Shown here: one piece after another, positions 19,529 through 28,227 of the stretch
Layout: every line of letters starts with the position of its first letter
How positions within the stretch are numbered: the stretch's first letter is position 1
Source: Haemophilus parainfluenzae
GTDB taxonomy: Bacteria > Pseudomonadota > Gammaproteobacteria > Enterobacterales > Pasteurellaceae
Assembly (NCBI RefSeq): GCF_003252755.1
Contig: NZ_QEPT01000003.1
Span: forward strand, 181,876-245,875
Direction: 5' to 3'
DNA length: 64,000 nucleotides
Position numbers and translations under genes: made by a program
Notes under the pieces: generated by a model
What the model saw: only the letters and a program-made list of their open reading frames with translations
What the model was told of the DNA's origin: nothing
Database searches by the model: none

Positions 19529-20335
19529 ATGCAATTATCTCAATCTCTTCTCGATCAAGTCCTCACGCTTGCTAATGAAGCGGGAAAACATTTGGCTCGT
19601 TTTTACCAACAGGATGTGGCAATACAAACTAAATCGGATAACACACCTGTCACAGAGGCGGATTTATTTGTCAGCCAGTTTTTAATTGAAAAACTGACCG
19701 AACTTTTCCCCGATATCCCTGTTCTTTCAGAGGAAAACTGCAATATTCCCTTTGAACAACGCCAAACTTGGCAAACCTATTGGTTGATCGATCCCCTTGA
19801 TGGCACACAGCAATTTATTGATCGCACAGATCTATTTTCCGTTTTGATCACACTTGTGCAAAACCATCAACCCGTACTAGGTGTTATTCACTTCCCTATT
19901 TTGAATATCACCTATTACGCCATGAAAGGTTTTGGGGCATTCAAACAGAGTGACAAAGAGATAAAAGCCTTACAGCCAAGAAAAATCGATCTTACTCAAC
20001 CGTTAAAAATCGCCGTAGGCGCCACCACCTCACAAGAAAAAGTGCGGTCAATTTTGGCGAAGAATGTGGCATGCGAATTTACGGTGGTTGGTTCAAGTAG
20101 TTTGAAAAGCGGTTTGGTCGCAGAAGGCGCGGTTGATTGCTATGTTCGCCTCGGCAAAACCGGCGAATGGGACACTGCTGGCGCTGAAATTTTATTAGCT
20201 GAAATCAATGGTGGAATTTTCGATCCACACTTTCAGCCACTCACCTATAACCAGCGTGAAAGTTTAATTAATCCAAACTTTGTGATGGTGTCAGATAATA
20301 CACAAAATTGGGCATCTGTCTTTCAATTTAATTGA
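19529..20335 (+). CDS. cysQ: 3'(2'),5'-bisphosphate nucleotidase CysQ
   Basis: Removes the 3'-phosphate from PAP and PAPS, the by-products of sulfate assimilation and of phosphopantetheine transfer. 268 residues. Inositol-monophosphatase fold with the metal motifs VLSEEN (about 68), DPLDGTQQF (about 90) and EWDTAGAEIL (about 210), all intact. ATAAAT precedes the start. Part of the cysQ-zwf-pgl run; the same order is known in H. influenzae. Contains one uptake sequence in frame. Confidence 0.94.
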   Translation: MQLSQSLLDQVLTLANEAGKHLARFYQQDVAIQTKSDNTPVTEADLFVSQFLIEKLTELFPDIPVLSEENCNIPFEQRQTWQTYWLIDPLDGTQQFIDRTDLFSVLITLVQNHQPVLGVIHFPILNITYYAMKGFGAFKQSDKEIKALQPRKIDLTQPLKIAVGATTSQEKVRSILAKNVACEFTVVGSSSLKSGLVAEGAVDCYVRLGKTGEWDTAGAEILLAEINGGIFDPHFQPLTYNQRESLINPNFVMVSDNTQNWASVFQFN

Positions 20336-20407
20336 TTGGTTCGATTGGTAAAGTGCAGTAATATATTGCATTATTTAAAAACGCTACTCGGAACAATAAG
20401 GAATAAT

Positions 20408-21889
20408 ATGCAAACGAATAATAACTGTATCGTAATTTTTGGTGCTTCCGGTGATTTGACTCACCGTAAACTCATTCCAGCACTTTATAATCTTTTCAAA
20501 TTTGGGCGTTTAAACAAATTTTCTGTATTAGGTGTCGCTCGTTCAGAATTAAACGATGACACTTTCCGTGAGAAAATGCGCGAAGCACTTCTTCAAACAG
20601 AAGAAACTACGCCTGAAACGCTCGAAGAATTCTGTAACCATCTCTATTACCAAGCGGTAAACACATCTGATGCGGCTGATTACGGTAAATTAGTACCCCG
20701 TTTAGAAGAATTACATACTAAATATCAAACGAATGGCAACACGCTTTATTACATGTCCACCCCGCCAAGTTTATATGGTGTGATTCCAGAATGTCTTGCA
20801 GCTCATGGTTTAAACACAGAAGAAGACGGTTGGAAACGGATTATTGTCGAAAAACCTTTTGGTTACGATGAAAAAACAGCACAAGAACTCGACGTCCAAA
20901 TTCATCGTTTCTTTGAAGAACATCAAATCTATCGTATCGACCATTATCTTGGTAAAGAAACCGTGCAAAACTTACTTGTTTTACGCTTCTCAAATGGTTT
21001 ATTCGAACCGCTTTGGAACCGTAATTACATTGATTATGTCGAAATTACGGGAGCCGAAGCCATTGGTGTAGAAGAACGTGGCGGCTATTATGATGGTTCC
21101 GGTGCAATGCGTGACATGTTCCAAAACCACTTACTACAAGTTCTTGCCATGGTTGCCATGGAACCACCTGCTATCATTAATGCGAACTCAATGCGTGATG
21201 AAGTGGCCAAAGTCATGCACTCTTTACGTCCATTAACGCAAGATGACGTTGAGCATAATTTAGTGCTTGGTCAATACATTGCAGCAGAAATTGATGGCAA
21301 AGAAGTCAAAGGTTATTTACAAGAAAAAGGCGTGCCTTCTAACTCTCGCACTGAAACCTTTATGGCTTTACGTTGCGAAATCGAAAACTGGCGTTGGGCG
21401 GGCGTACCTTTCTATGTACGTACCGGTAAACGCTTACCGGCACGTGTGACGGAAATTGTGATTCATTTCAAAACCACACCACATCCTGTATTCAGTCAAA
21501 ATGCACCAGAAAATAAATTGATCATCCGTATTCAACCCGATGAAGCCATCTCAATGCGTTTCGGCTTGAAAAAACCAGGGGCTGGCTTTGAAGCCAAAGA
21601 AGTCTCAATGGATTTCCGTTATGCTGATTTAGCCGATGACCAAGTCCTGACGGCTTATGAGCGCTTATTACTCGATGCGATGAAAGGTGATGCGACACTC
21701 TTCGCTCGTACTGATGCCGTTCATGCTGCATGGAAATTCGTTCAACCAATTTTAGACTACAAAGAAGCAGGCGGTCGAGTTTACGAATATGAAGCCGGCA
21801 CTTGGGGACCCGTTGCAGCCGAAAAACTCATTGCGAAAAGTGGTCGCGTATGGCGTAAACCAAGCGGCAAAATGAAGAAAAAGGTTTAA
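20408..21889 (+). CDS. zwf: glucose-6-phosphate 1-dehydrogenase
   Basis: First enzyme of the oxidative pentose phosphate pathway; makes NADPH and 6-phosphogluconolactone. 493 residues. The NADP motif [12 protein letters not shown] opens the protein, and the active-site block [13 protein letters not shown] is near residue 180. [12 protein letters not shown] is the third conserved block. The reading frame is open 24 codons upstream, but ATAAGGAATAAT before the ATG at 20408 and the family start favour the shorter form. A stable hairpin follows before pgl. Confidence 0.97.
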   Translation: MQTNNNCIVIFGASGDLTHRKLIPALYNLFKFGRLNKFSVLGVARSELNDDTFREKMREALLQTEETTPETLEEFCNHLYYQAVNTSDAADYGKLVPRLEELHTKYQTNGNTLYYMSTPPSLYGVIPECLAAHGLNTEEDGWKRIIVEKPFGYDEKTAQELDVQIHRFFEEHQIYRIDHYLGKETVQNLLVLRFSNGLFEPLWNRNYIDYVEITGAEAIGVEERGGYYDGSGAMRDMFQNHLLQVLAMVAMEPPAIINANSMRDEVAKVMHSLRPLTQDDVEHNLVLGQYIAAEIDGKEVKGYLQEKGVPSNSRTETFMALRCEIENWRWAGVPFYVRTGKRLPARVTEIVIHFKTTPHPVFSQNAPENKLIIRIQPDEAISMRFGLKKPGAGFEAKEVSMDFRYADLADDQVLTAYERLLLDAMKGDATLFARTDAVHAAWKFVQPILDYKEAGGRVYEYEAGTWGPVAAEKLIAKSGRVWRKPSGKMKKKV

Positions 21890-21900
21890 TCATTAATCGC

Positions 21901-21932
21901 AAGCCTTCTTCCCTACAAGCGGAAGAAGGCTT
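21901..21932 (+). other. 12-bp perfect hairpin between zwf and pgl
   Basis: AAGCCTTCTTCC (21901-21912) pairs perfectly with GGAAGAAGGCTT (21921-21932), loop of 8 bases. It is followed by ATATCC rather than a T run, so it is a poor terminator. It may instead be a 3' stabilising hairpin or a processing site that sets different levels of zwf and pgl. Confidence 0.6.
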
Positions 21933-21957
21933 ATATCCAATATAAAGAGAAGCAAAC

Positions 21958-22656
21958 ATGAACACCATCACCTTCCCAACGGCTCAACACGCTGTTGAAA
22001 AGATCGCCCAAGAATTTGTGATTTATAGCCAATTAAATCATCCTGTAAATATTTCCCTTTCTGGTGGTTCAACACCTAAGTTGTTATTTAAAACCTTAGC
22101 TAAAGCGCCTTATGCGGAACAAATTAACTGGAAAAATCTGCATTTTTGGTGGGGTGATGATCGCATGGTTCTTCCAACCGATTCAGAAAGCAACTACGGT
22201 GAAGTGCAAAAACTCTTATTCGATCACATTCAAATTCCTGCAGAAAATATCCACCGAATTCGTGGCGAAAATGAACCGAACTTTGAGTTAAAACGTTTCG
22301 AAGAAGAATTAAGTGCGGTCATTCCAAACGGTGTTTTTGATTGGATTATTTTAGGTATGGGGACTGACGGTCATACTGCTTCTCTCTTCCCACATCAAAC
22401 CAATTTTGATGATGAAAACCTAGCTATCATTGCTAAACACCCTGAAAGTGGTCAAATTCGCATTTCTAAAACCGCCAAACTCATTGAACAAGCGAAACGC
22501 ATTACCTATTTGGTCACTGGCGAAAGCAAAGCAGACATTCTAAAAGAAATCCAAACCACGCCAGCAGAAAATCTGCCTTATCCCGCAGCAAAAATTAAAG
22601 CAAAAAATGGGGTGACGGAATGGTATTTAGATAAAGCGGCGGCGAAATTGCTATAA
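21958..22656 (+). CDS. pgl: 6-phosphogluconolactonase
   Basis: Hydrolyses 6-phosphogluconolactone, second step of the oxidative pentose phosphate pathway. 232 residues of the DevB/SOL type. NISLSGGSTPKLLFKTL is near residue 36, the WWGDDRMV block near 68, and GMGTDGHTASLFP near 137. These are the family's glycine-rich phosphate-binding and catalytic motifs. GAGAAGC precedes the ATG. Lies 68 bases after zwf; gnd, the third enzyme, is two genes further on. Confidence 0.95.
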   Translation: MNTITFPTAQHAVEKIAQEFVIYSQLNHPVNISLSGGSTPKLLFKTLAKAPYAEQINWKNLHFWWGDDRMVLPTDSESNYGEVQKLLFDHIQIPAENIHRIRGENEPNFELKRFEEELSAVIPNGVFDWIILGMGTDGHTASLFPHQTNFDDENLAIIAKHPESGQIRISKTAKLIEQAKRITYLVTGESKADILKEIQTTPAENLPYPAAKIKAKNGVTEWYLDKAAAKLL

Positions 22657-22689
22657 CAGGTTGAGTATCAAATATCACAGGCTTGCAAA

Positions 22690-23082
22690 ATGATAGACTA
22701 CAAAGTGAATGAACCAATTTCAGTTAAACAATTTATTGAATTGCTAAATAAAACAACGCTCGGGGCACGCCGTCCGTTAGAGGATGAAAAACGTGTCGCG
22801 GCAATGTTGCACCATGCGGATTTATTAGTCACCGCTTGGGATGATGAACGATTAGTGGGTGTGGCACGTTCGGTGACGGATTTTGCCTATTGCTGTTATT
22901 TATCTGATTTAGCAGTTGATGAACAATATCAAAAGCAAGGTATCGGCTTGCAGTTAATTGATCACACTAAACACGCCTTACATCCACAAGCCAAAATTGT
23001 GCTTTTATCCGCTCCACAAGCAGTGGATTATTATCCACATATTGGATTTACTCAACATATGAGTGCGTGGACGAAGAGTTAA
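22690..23082 (+). CDS. GNAT-family acetyltransferase
   Basis: 130 residues. The acetyl-CoA binding signature is at LAVDEQYQKQGIGLQLI (Q/RxxGxG), near residues 79-95, and a YYPHIGF block follows, typical of small GNAT enzymes. The substrate cannot be told. It sits between pgl and gnd, interrupting what would otherwise be a clean zwf-pgl-gnd cluster, and is probably co-transcribed with pgl (33-base gap). No membrane or signal segments. Confidence 0.85.
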   Translation: MIDYKVNEPISVKQFIELLNKTTLGARRPLEDEKRVAAMLHHADLLVTAWDDERLVGVARSVTDFAYCCYLSDLAVDEQYQKQGIGLQLIDHTKHALHPQAKIVLLSAPQAVDYYPHIGFTQHMSAWTKS

Positions 23083-23101
23083 AAATGTGTAGGAAATGTT
23101 A

Positions 23102-23632
23102 ATGTATAAAATCAATAAAGATTTTGATTTTCTTAAAGAAATCTTCTTAAAATTTTTTCAACAAAAACATGTTATTAATCGTTTAAATGATATTGATCGA
23201 TTAAATATTTCAGGGTGGGAGATATGGCTACAAGTTGAAATGCTTATTTTTCTCTGTGCACAAGATAATGTTCAAGAAGCCTATCGTGAAGAACGATGTT
23301 TTATGGATCAAAGGAAAGAAAAATTAAAATCTTTATGTGCTATTGATTTTATTGTTCGAGAGAAAGGTGCTCATAGCTTTATTCCTATAGAAGTAAAACA
23401 AAATATGGAAGCTTCTGCTTGTATCAGAAATATGATCAAAGATTTAGAAAAATATAATAATATCAGACAACTTGAGTTGCCTAGTGAAAGAGATCTATGG
23501 CTTATAGGTATACATCGTAAAGTAGAACAAGATTATTTATTTAAGTTAATAGATGAGAAGATAGATATAAATCATAAATATGTATTTACACAAGAAATAA
23601 AAAATACAAATTTTATGTTTACGTTATTTTAG
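23102..23632 (+). CDS. protein of unknown function, possible PD-(D/E)XK-like core
   Basis: 176 residues from the ATG at 23102. An ATG at 23096 is too close to the AGGAA ribosome-binding site. No family recognised. The segment AIDFIVREKGAHSFIPIEVK (about residues 81-100) has the D-x(n)-E-x-K layout of PD-(D/E)XK nucleases, and predicted mixed helices flank it. This is suggestive only. The gene is more A+T-rich than its neighbours, has rarer codons (ATA, AGA) and contains no uptake sequence. These are signs that it may have been acquired. It lies between the GNAT gene and the palindrome-rich spacer before gnd. Confidence 0.6.
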   Translation: MYKINKDFDFLKEIFLKFFQQKHVINRLNDIDRLNISGWEIWLQVEMLIFLCAQDNVQEAYREERCFMDQRKEKLKSLCAIDFIVREKGAHSFIPIEVKQNMEASACIRNMIKDLEKYNNIRQLELPSERDLWLIGIHRKVEQDYLFKLIDEKIDINHKYVFTQEIKNTNFMFTLF

Positions 23633-23676
23633 CTTTGAAATAGGTGTAAAATATTTGCATTTTACCCTTTTTGATA

Positions 23677-23742
23677 GCGCGCGTCTTCCGACGCGTGCTG
23701 ATAACTTCTTAAATTATAAGGCACGTGTCGGAAGACGCGCGC
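23677..23742. repeat. 22-bp near-perfect inverted repeat (REP/MITE-like palindrome)
   Basis: The arm at 23677-23698 begins GCGCGCGTCTTCCGAC and its partner is at 23721-23742. The two are reverse complements with a single mismatch over 22 bases, enclosing a 22-base A/T-rich loop. The arms are GC-rich in an otherwise A/T-rich spacer. There is no T run after it, so it is not a simple terminator. It looks like a dispersed palindromic element; whether it recurs elsewhere cannot be seen from this window. Confidence 0.75.
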
Positions 23743-23798
23743 CAGCATAAGTAAAAAATAATTGAAAAAACGACCGCACTTTTTGCGTGTAGTCATGT

Positions 23799-23848
23799 GG
23801 TACAACTTGTTGCACCAACATATTCAAATCGGTACAACAACTTGTACC
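23799..23848. promoter_or_regulatory. two GGTACAA-N4-TTGTACC palindromes upstream of gnd
   Basis: The copy at 23831-23848 is a perfect 7-bp-arm palindrome (GGTACAA-CAAC-TTGTACC). The copy at 23799-23816 has the same layout with one base off (TTGCACC). Their centres are 32 bases apart, about three helical turns, and the second ends 19 bases before the gnd start. They could be operators for an unidentified regulator, or parts of a repeat element. Confidence 0.55.
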
Positions 23849-23867
23849 CTACAAACAGGAGAAAACA

Positions 23868-25322
23868 ATGTCAGTAAAAGGCGACATCGGTGTTATCGGC
23901 TTAGCCGTAATGGGGCAAAACCTCATTTTAAATATGAATGATCATGGCTTTAAAGTCGTGGCATATAACCGTACCACTTCAAAAGTGGATGAATTTTTAC
24001 AAGGTGCAGCAAAAGGCACAAATATTATCGGTGCATACTCTTTAGAAGATTTAGCTTCTAAATTAGAAAAACCACGTAAAGTGATGTTAATGGTGCGCGC
24101 GGGTGATGTAGTGGATCAATTCATTGAGGCATTATTACCGCACTTAGAAGAAGGCGACATCATCATTGATGGTGGTAACTCAAACTATCCTGATACCAAC
24201 CGTCGTGTAAAAGCATTGGCTGAAAAAGGCATTCGCTTTATCGGTTCGGGTGTTTCTGGTGGTGAAGAAGGTGCGCGTCATGGACCATCTATCATGCCGG
24301 GTGGTAACCACGAAGCATGGCCATATGTTAAACCAATCTTCCAAGCCATCTCTGCTAAAACAGAACAAGGCGAGCCTTGCTGTGACTGGGTTGGCGGTGA
24401 AGGCGCTGGCCACTTTGTGAAAATGGTTCACAATGGTATCGAATATGGCGATATGCAATTAATCTGTGAAGCTTACCAATTCTTAAAAGAAGGTTTAGGC
24501 TTAAGCTATGAAGAAATGCAAGCTATCTTCGCAGAATGGAAAAAAACTGAACTTGATAGCTACTTAATCGATATCACGACCGATATTCTTGGTTATAAAG
24601 ATGCTGATGCTGAACCATTAGTTGAAAAAATCTTAGATACAGCTGGCCAAAAAGGGACAGGTAAATGGACGGGTATCAATGCATTAGATTTCGGTATTCC
24701 ATTAACCTTAATCACTGAATCTGTCTTTGCTCGTTGCGTATCCTCATTTAAAGATCAACGTGTTGCCGCTAACCAATTATTCGGCAAAACAATTCAACCT
24801 GTTGAAGGCGATAAAAAAGTTTGGATTGAAGCGGTACGTAAAGCCTTATTGGCGTCAAAAATCATTTCTTACGCACAAGGCTTTATGCTGATTCGTGAAG
24901 CCTCTGAACAATTTGGCTGGAACATCAACTACGGCGCAACCGCATTATTATGGCGTGAAGGTTGTATTATCCGTAGCCGTTTCTTAGGTAACATTCGTGA
25001 TGCATATGAAGCAAATCCAGATTTAATCTTCTTAGGTTCAGATAGTTATTTCAAAGGCATTTTAGAAAACGCATTAAGCGACTGGCGTAAAGTGGTGGCA
25101 AAATCTATCGAAGTAGGTATCCCAATGCCTTGTATGGCATCTGCTATTACCTTCTTAGATGGTTACACTTCAGCCCGTTTACCGGCAAACTTATTGCAAG
25201 CACAACGTGACTACTTCGGTGCACATACTTATGAGCGCACTGACAAACCACGCGGTGAATTCTTCCACACCAACTGGACGGGTCGCGGTGGTAATACTGC
25301 ATCCACCACTTATGATGTGTAA
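23868..25322 (+). CDS. gnd: 6-phosphogluconate dehydrogenase, decarboxylating
   Basis: Third enzyme of the oxidative pentose phosphate pathway; gives ribulose 5-phosphate, CO2 and NADPH. 484 residues. The Rossmann motif GVIGLAVMGQNL (about residues 7-18) and GDIIIDGGNSNYPDT (about 95) are present. The signature GVSGGEEGARHGPSIMPGG is near 127, and the catalytic Lys lies in HFVKMVHNGIEYGDMQ (about 183). CAGGAG precedes the start. It is separated from zwf-pgl by two unrelated genes and an operator-like spacer, so it may be controlled on its own. Confidence 0.97.
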   Translation: MSVKGDIGVIGLAVMGQNLILNMNDHGFKVVAYNRTTSKVDEFLQGAAKGTNIIGAYSLEDLASKLEKPRKVMLMVRAGDVVDQFIEALLPHLEEGDIIIDGGNSNYPDTNRRVKALAEKGIRFIGSGVSGGEEGARHGPSIMPGGNHEAWPYVKPIFQAISAKTEQGEPCCDWVGGEGAGHFVKMVHNGIEYGDMQLICEAYQFLKEGLGLSYEEMQAIFAEWKKTELDSYLIDITTDILGYKDADAEPLVEKILDTAGQKGTGKWTGINALDFGIPLTLITESVFARCVSSFKDQRVAANQLFGKTIQPVEGDKKVWIEAVRKALLASKIISYAQGFMLIREASEQFGWNINYGATALLWREGCIIRSRFLGNIRDAYEANPDLIFLGSDSYFKGILENALSDWRKVVAKSIEVGIPMPCMASAITFLDGYTSARLPANLLQAQRDYFGAHTYERTDKPRGEFFHTNWTGRGGNTASTTYDV

Positions 25323-25344
25323 GTAAAAAACTCGTGATAAACTC

Positions 25345-25380
25345 ACCGCACTTTGTTCGCATAAAGTGCGGTTTATTTTT
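25345..25380 (+). terminator. inverted uptake-sequence terminator after gnd
   Basis: ACCGCACTTT (25345-25354) pairs with AAAGTGCGGT (25363-25372), loop of 8 bases, followed by TTATTTTT. Here the reverse-orientation arm comes first, unlike most other pairs in the window. Confidence 0.85.
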
Positions 25381-25400
25381 ACCTTATTTTGGAGAAACCT

Positions 25401-25721
25401 ATGTTACCTCAATCACGCTTAGATAAAATTTCAGAAATGGAAAATCTTCTCAATGAAGCAGAGAGTTTCTTAGCTGACGCAGAACAATTTCTTGAAAAAT
25501 GGCAGACCTTCTTACCAAAAATGAAAACCTTAGAACACTATTATTTTGATGGTGACTGGCGAGAAGATTATCAAGCTTATGAGGATGGTAAGATCCCAGA
25601 GGATATGCCTTGTGGTGTATTAAGTGAAGATTTAGTGTTTAATGCGAGTACGGGGCATCATAGTTTGGCAATTGAATATTTGAAAGTGGTTACGAAAGTA
25701 TTAGATCAAGCTAAAGATTAA
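25401..25721 (+). CDS. DUF4298-like small protein
   Basis: 106 residues, no signal or membrane segment. The N-terminal half is helical and Glu-rich (RLDKISEMENLLNEAESF). It is followed by LEHYYFDGDWREDYQAYEDG and PCGVLSEDLVFNA, which fit the DUF4298 family of unknown function. The frame is open to a TTG 12 bases further up, but GGAG lies at 25391-25394 and the ATG at 25401 is properly spaced. Single gene after gnd's terminator. Confidence 0.7.
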   Translation: MLPQSRLDKISEMENLLNEAESFLADAEQFLEKWQTFLPKMKTLEHYYFDGDWREDYQAYEDGKIPEDMPCGVLSEDLVFNASTGHHSLAIEYLKVVTKVLDQAKD

Positions 25722-25850
25722 CATTCAATATATTTAATTGTTCAGAAAAACAGCGAAAAACGCATATTTTTGAACTTTCATTCATCTCTGTTTGTCTTAG
25801 GGATTACTATCAATATGGATAGTTTTATATGTTAAACACGGAGAGATCCT

Positions 25851-26054
25851 ATGAAATTAATTGGAAAATCACTTGTTATCGCGATGACTGTTATTTCTCT
25901 TGCTGCATGTGGAAATATGAGTCGTACTCAAAAAAATACAACAGCTGGCGCCGCTATCGGTGGTGCAGCAGGCTATATGCTTGGTGGTAATGCCGCAACC
26001 ACATTAGGTGGTGCCGCATTAGGTGGCGTAATCGGTAGCCAAGTCAATAAATAG
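25851..26054 (+). CDS. small glycine-zipper lipoprotein (OsmB-like)
   Basis: 67 residues. A lipoprotein signal peptide with lipobox LAAC (Cys20) is followed by a glycine zipper (TTAGAAIGGAAGYMLGG, then LGGAALGGVIGSQ), as in OsmB and other Rick_17kDa/glycine-zipper lipoproteins. Such repeats insert into or lie against a membrane. Function unknown. GGAGAGATCC precedes the ATG. The terminator begins 11 bases after the stop. Confidence 0.8.
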   Translation: MKLIGKSLVIAMTVISLAACGNMSRTQKNTTAGAAIGGAAGYMLGGNAATTLGGAALGGVIGSQVNK

Positions 26055-26064
26055 TCAAAAAAAT

Positions 26065-26094
26065 AACCGCACTTAATGAGTGCGGTTGTTTTTT
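26065..26094. terminator. bidirectional uptake-sequence terminator, lipoprotein/srmB
   Basis: AACCGCACT (26065-26073) pairs with AGTGCGGTT (26079-26087) around a 5-base loop, followed by GTTTTTTATT on plus and preceded by an A run, so it can end both convergent genes. Confidence 0.85.
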
Positions 26095-26095
26095 A

Positions 26096-27424
26096 TTATT
26101 TCTCGGCTGTTTTTTCTGCGCTTGGCTTACGGCGTTTACCAATGTTTTTCGTATCTTTATGACGCAGTTTAGCTTTCTTCTTCACGTCTGCTTTTTTCTT
26201 TTCTTCACGCTTTTCTTTAATACGTGCTTTTTGCTTTTTAGACATGGATTTTACTTCCCCATCTTTCGGTGGTTTAGTACGAGGTTCTAGCCCTTCTAAA
26301 ATACGCGCTTTTAAAAGCTCTTCCGTATAGCGTTTAATTTTACCGAGCAATTTGTAATCATGTGCTTCAACAAAAGAAACAGCCGTGCCTTTTTTTCCTG
26401 CACGAGCCGTACGACCAATACGATGTAAATAAGTATCTGCACTATAAGGTAAATCGAAGTTCATGACGTGTGTGACATCATCAATATCAATCCCACGTGC
26501 GGCGACATCAGTAGCCACTAACACAGTAACAACACCTGATTTTAATTTATCAATGGCGTTATTACGTTGCGTTTGCGCCATATCGCCTTCTAGATAAGTA
26601 GAGCGAATGCCACGTTTACGCAAAGTTTCAGAAAGCTCACGCACATCTTCACGACGACGGACAAACACAATACCTCTGCTAACTTTTTCGGTTTCGATGA
26701 AACGTGCAAGCAACTTAATTTTATGTTCATTGCTATCGGCGTGATAATACCACTGGTTGATTTTCTTACGCTCACGGCGACTTGGCTCGGCATCAATTTT
26801 TACCGGGTCATTCAATAAACGTTCTGCAAAATCAACTAATAACTCCCCTTCTAATGTCGCTGAGAAGAGGAGCGTTTGTTTACGCCAACGTGTTTCAGCA
26901 GCAATTTTCTCCGCATCTTGCCCAAAGCCCATTTGCAACATGCGATCTGCTTCATCAAAAATCAGCATTTCTACCGCGCGACAATCAAAGTTCTCTTCTT
27001 TGATGTATTGCAATAAACGTCCTGGTGTTGCCACCACGATATCCTGATTTGAATTAAACACTTCCCCATGATTTTGATACGCTACACCGCCTGTAATCGT
27101 AGCAATCTTCAAATGCGTGAATTGCGCCAATTCTTCCGCTTGTTCCGCAACCTGCATCGCTAACTCACGAGTTGGTGTTAAAATTAAAATGCGAGGCGCA
27201 CCAGGTTTACGACGGGGATAATCCAATAAATGCTGAATCGCTGGCAATAAAAATGCAGCAGTTTTACCTGTACCTGTTGGTGCAGAACCTAACACATCAC
27301 GCTCTTCCATTGCAGCCGGAATCGCTTCTAATTGGATGGCAGTTGGGCGAGTATAACCTTTCTTTTCTAAGGCCTTTAATAATTCAGGGGAAAGATCGAA
27401 TTCTTCAAATGGGGATAAATTCAT
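26096..27424 (-). CDS. srmB: ATP-dependent RNA helicase SrmB (DEAD-box)
   Basis: Helps early assembly of the 50S subunit by unwinding 23S rRNA. 442 residues. All DEAD-box motifs are visible: Q motif near PTAIQLEAIP, motif I APTGTGKT, Ia PTRELAMQ, II DEAD, III SAT, V ATDVAARGIDI and VI HRIGRTARAGK. The C-terminal tail (about 375-442) is very basic (KKQKARIKEKREEKKK and similar), typical of SrmB. Divergent from trmN6, as in E. coli and H. influenzae. Confidence 0.95.
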   Translation of the reverse strand: MNLSPFEEFDLSPELLKALEKKGYTRPTAIQLEAIPAAMEERDVLGSAPTGTGKTAAFLLPAIQHLLDYPRRKPGAPRILILTPTRELAMQVAEQAEELAQFTHLKIATITGGVAYQNHGEVFNSNQDIVVATPGRLLQYIKEENFDCRAVEMLIFDEADRMLQMGFGQDAEKIAAETRWRKQTLLFSATLEGELLVDFAERLLNDPVKIDAEPSRRERKKINQWYYHADSNEHKIKLLARFIETEKVSRGIVFVRRREDVRELSETLRKRGIRSTYLEGDMAQTQRNNAIDKLKSGVVTVLVATDVAARGIDIDDVTHVMNFDLPYSADTYLHRIGRTARAGKKGTAVSFVEAHDYKLLGKIKRYTEELLKARILEGLEPRTKPPKDGEVKSMSKKQKARIKEKREEKKKADVKKKAKLRHKDTKNIGKRRKPSAEKTAEK

Positions 27425-27494
27425 TATTTTGCGTTAATTTGTTAAAATTGGGGCTGATTATACCTGAAAGTGCGGTCATTTTCCGCAAGATTTT

Positions 27495-28193
27495 ATGAGC
27501 AGCTTTACCTTCAAACAATTCCATATTAATCAACAACATTGTGCAATGAAAGTCGGCACAGACGGCATTTTACTGGGTGCTTGGGCGGATGTATCTGATT
27601 GTCAGTATATTCTAGATATGGGGACTGGCACAGGCTTGGTTGCATTAATGCTCGCCCAACGAAGTCATGAGCATTGCCAAATTGAAGCCGTTGAACTTGA
27701 TCCCCTTGCAACACAACAAGCACAAGAAAACTTCCAGGCTTCGCCATGGCACAATCGCCTTTATTTAACACACCAAGATGTGCAAACTTATTGCCAACAA
27801 ACAGCACATCAATTTGATTTAATTGTGGCGAATCCGCCTTATTTTGCGCAAGGCGTTGAATGTAGAAATAATGAACGAGCACTTGCCCGTTATGTTCAAC
27901 AAAGCCATTTAGATTGGTTAAATTGGGCGGCGAGTTGTTTATCCGAAAAAGGAAAAATCAGTTTTGTCTTGCCTTATGAGGCGGGGAAAACATTGATAAA
28001 TTCAACCGCACTCTGTTGCATTAAGCAGACTGATGTCATTACAAAGACAGGGAAAGATCCACAACGGATATTACTCACGTTTAGCCGAGAGCATTTACCA
28101 CAGGTAAAAGATAGCTTGGTGATTTATAACGAAAACAATCAGTACACAGAGGAATTTATTGCGTTGACGAAGGCATTTTATTTGAAAATGTAA
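27495..28193 (+). CDS. trmN6: tRNA1(Val) adenine(37)-N6-methyltransferase
   Basis: Methylates A37 of tRNA-Val1 (YfiC in E. coli). 232 residues. The SAM-binding motif ILDMGTGTGLVALMLAQ is near residue 37 and the catalytic NPPY motif (VANPPYF) near 115. MKVGTDGILLGAW is the family's N-terminal signature. Divergent from srmB across 70 bases with an uptake sequence; the same pairing in E. coli supports the call. Confidence 0.93.
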   Translation: MSSFTFKQFHINQQHCAMKVGTDGILLGAWADVSDCQYILDMGTGTGLVALMLAQRSHEHCQIEAVELDPLATQQAQENFQASPWHNRLYLTHQDVQTYCQQTAHQFDLIVANPPYFAQGVECRNNERALARYVQQSHLDWLNWAASCLSEKGKISFVLPYEAGKTLINSTALCCIKQTDVITKTGKDPQRILLTFSREHLPQVKDSLVIYNENNQYTEEFIALTKAFYLKM

Positions 28194-28218
28194 GGGCATA
28201 TGACTATGCCCTTTTTTA
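28193..28218. terminator. terminator between trmN6 and pnuC
   Basis: AGGGCATA (28193-28200) pairs with TATGCCCT (28205-28212), a 4-base loop and a T run on plus. The stem begins at the last base of the trmN6 stop codon. Confidence 0.85.
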
Positions 28219-28227
28219 TTGATGTGA

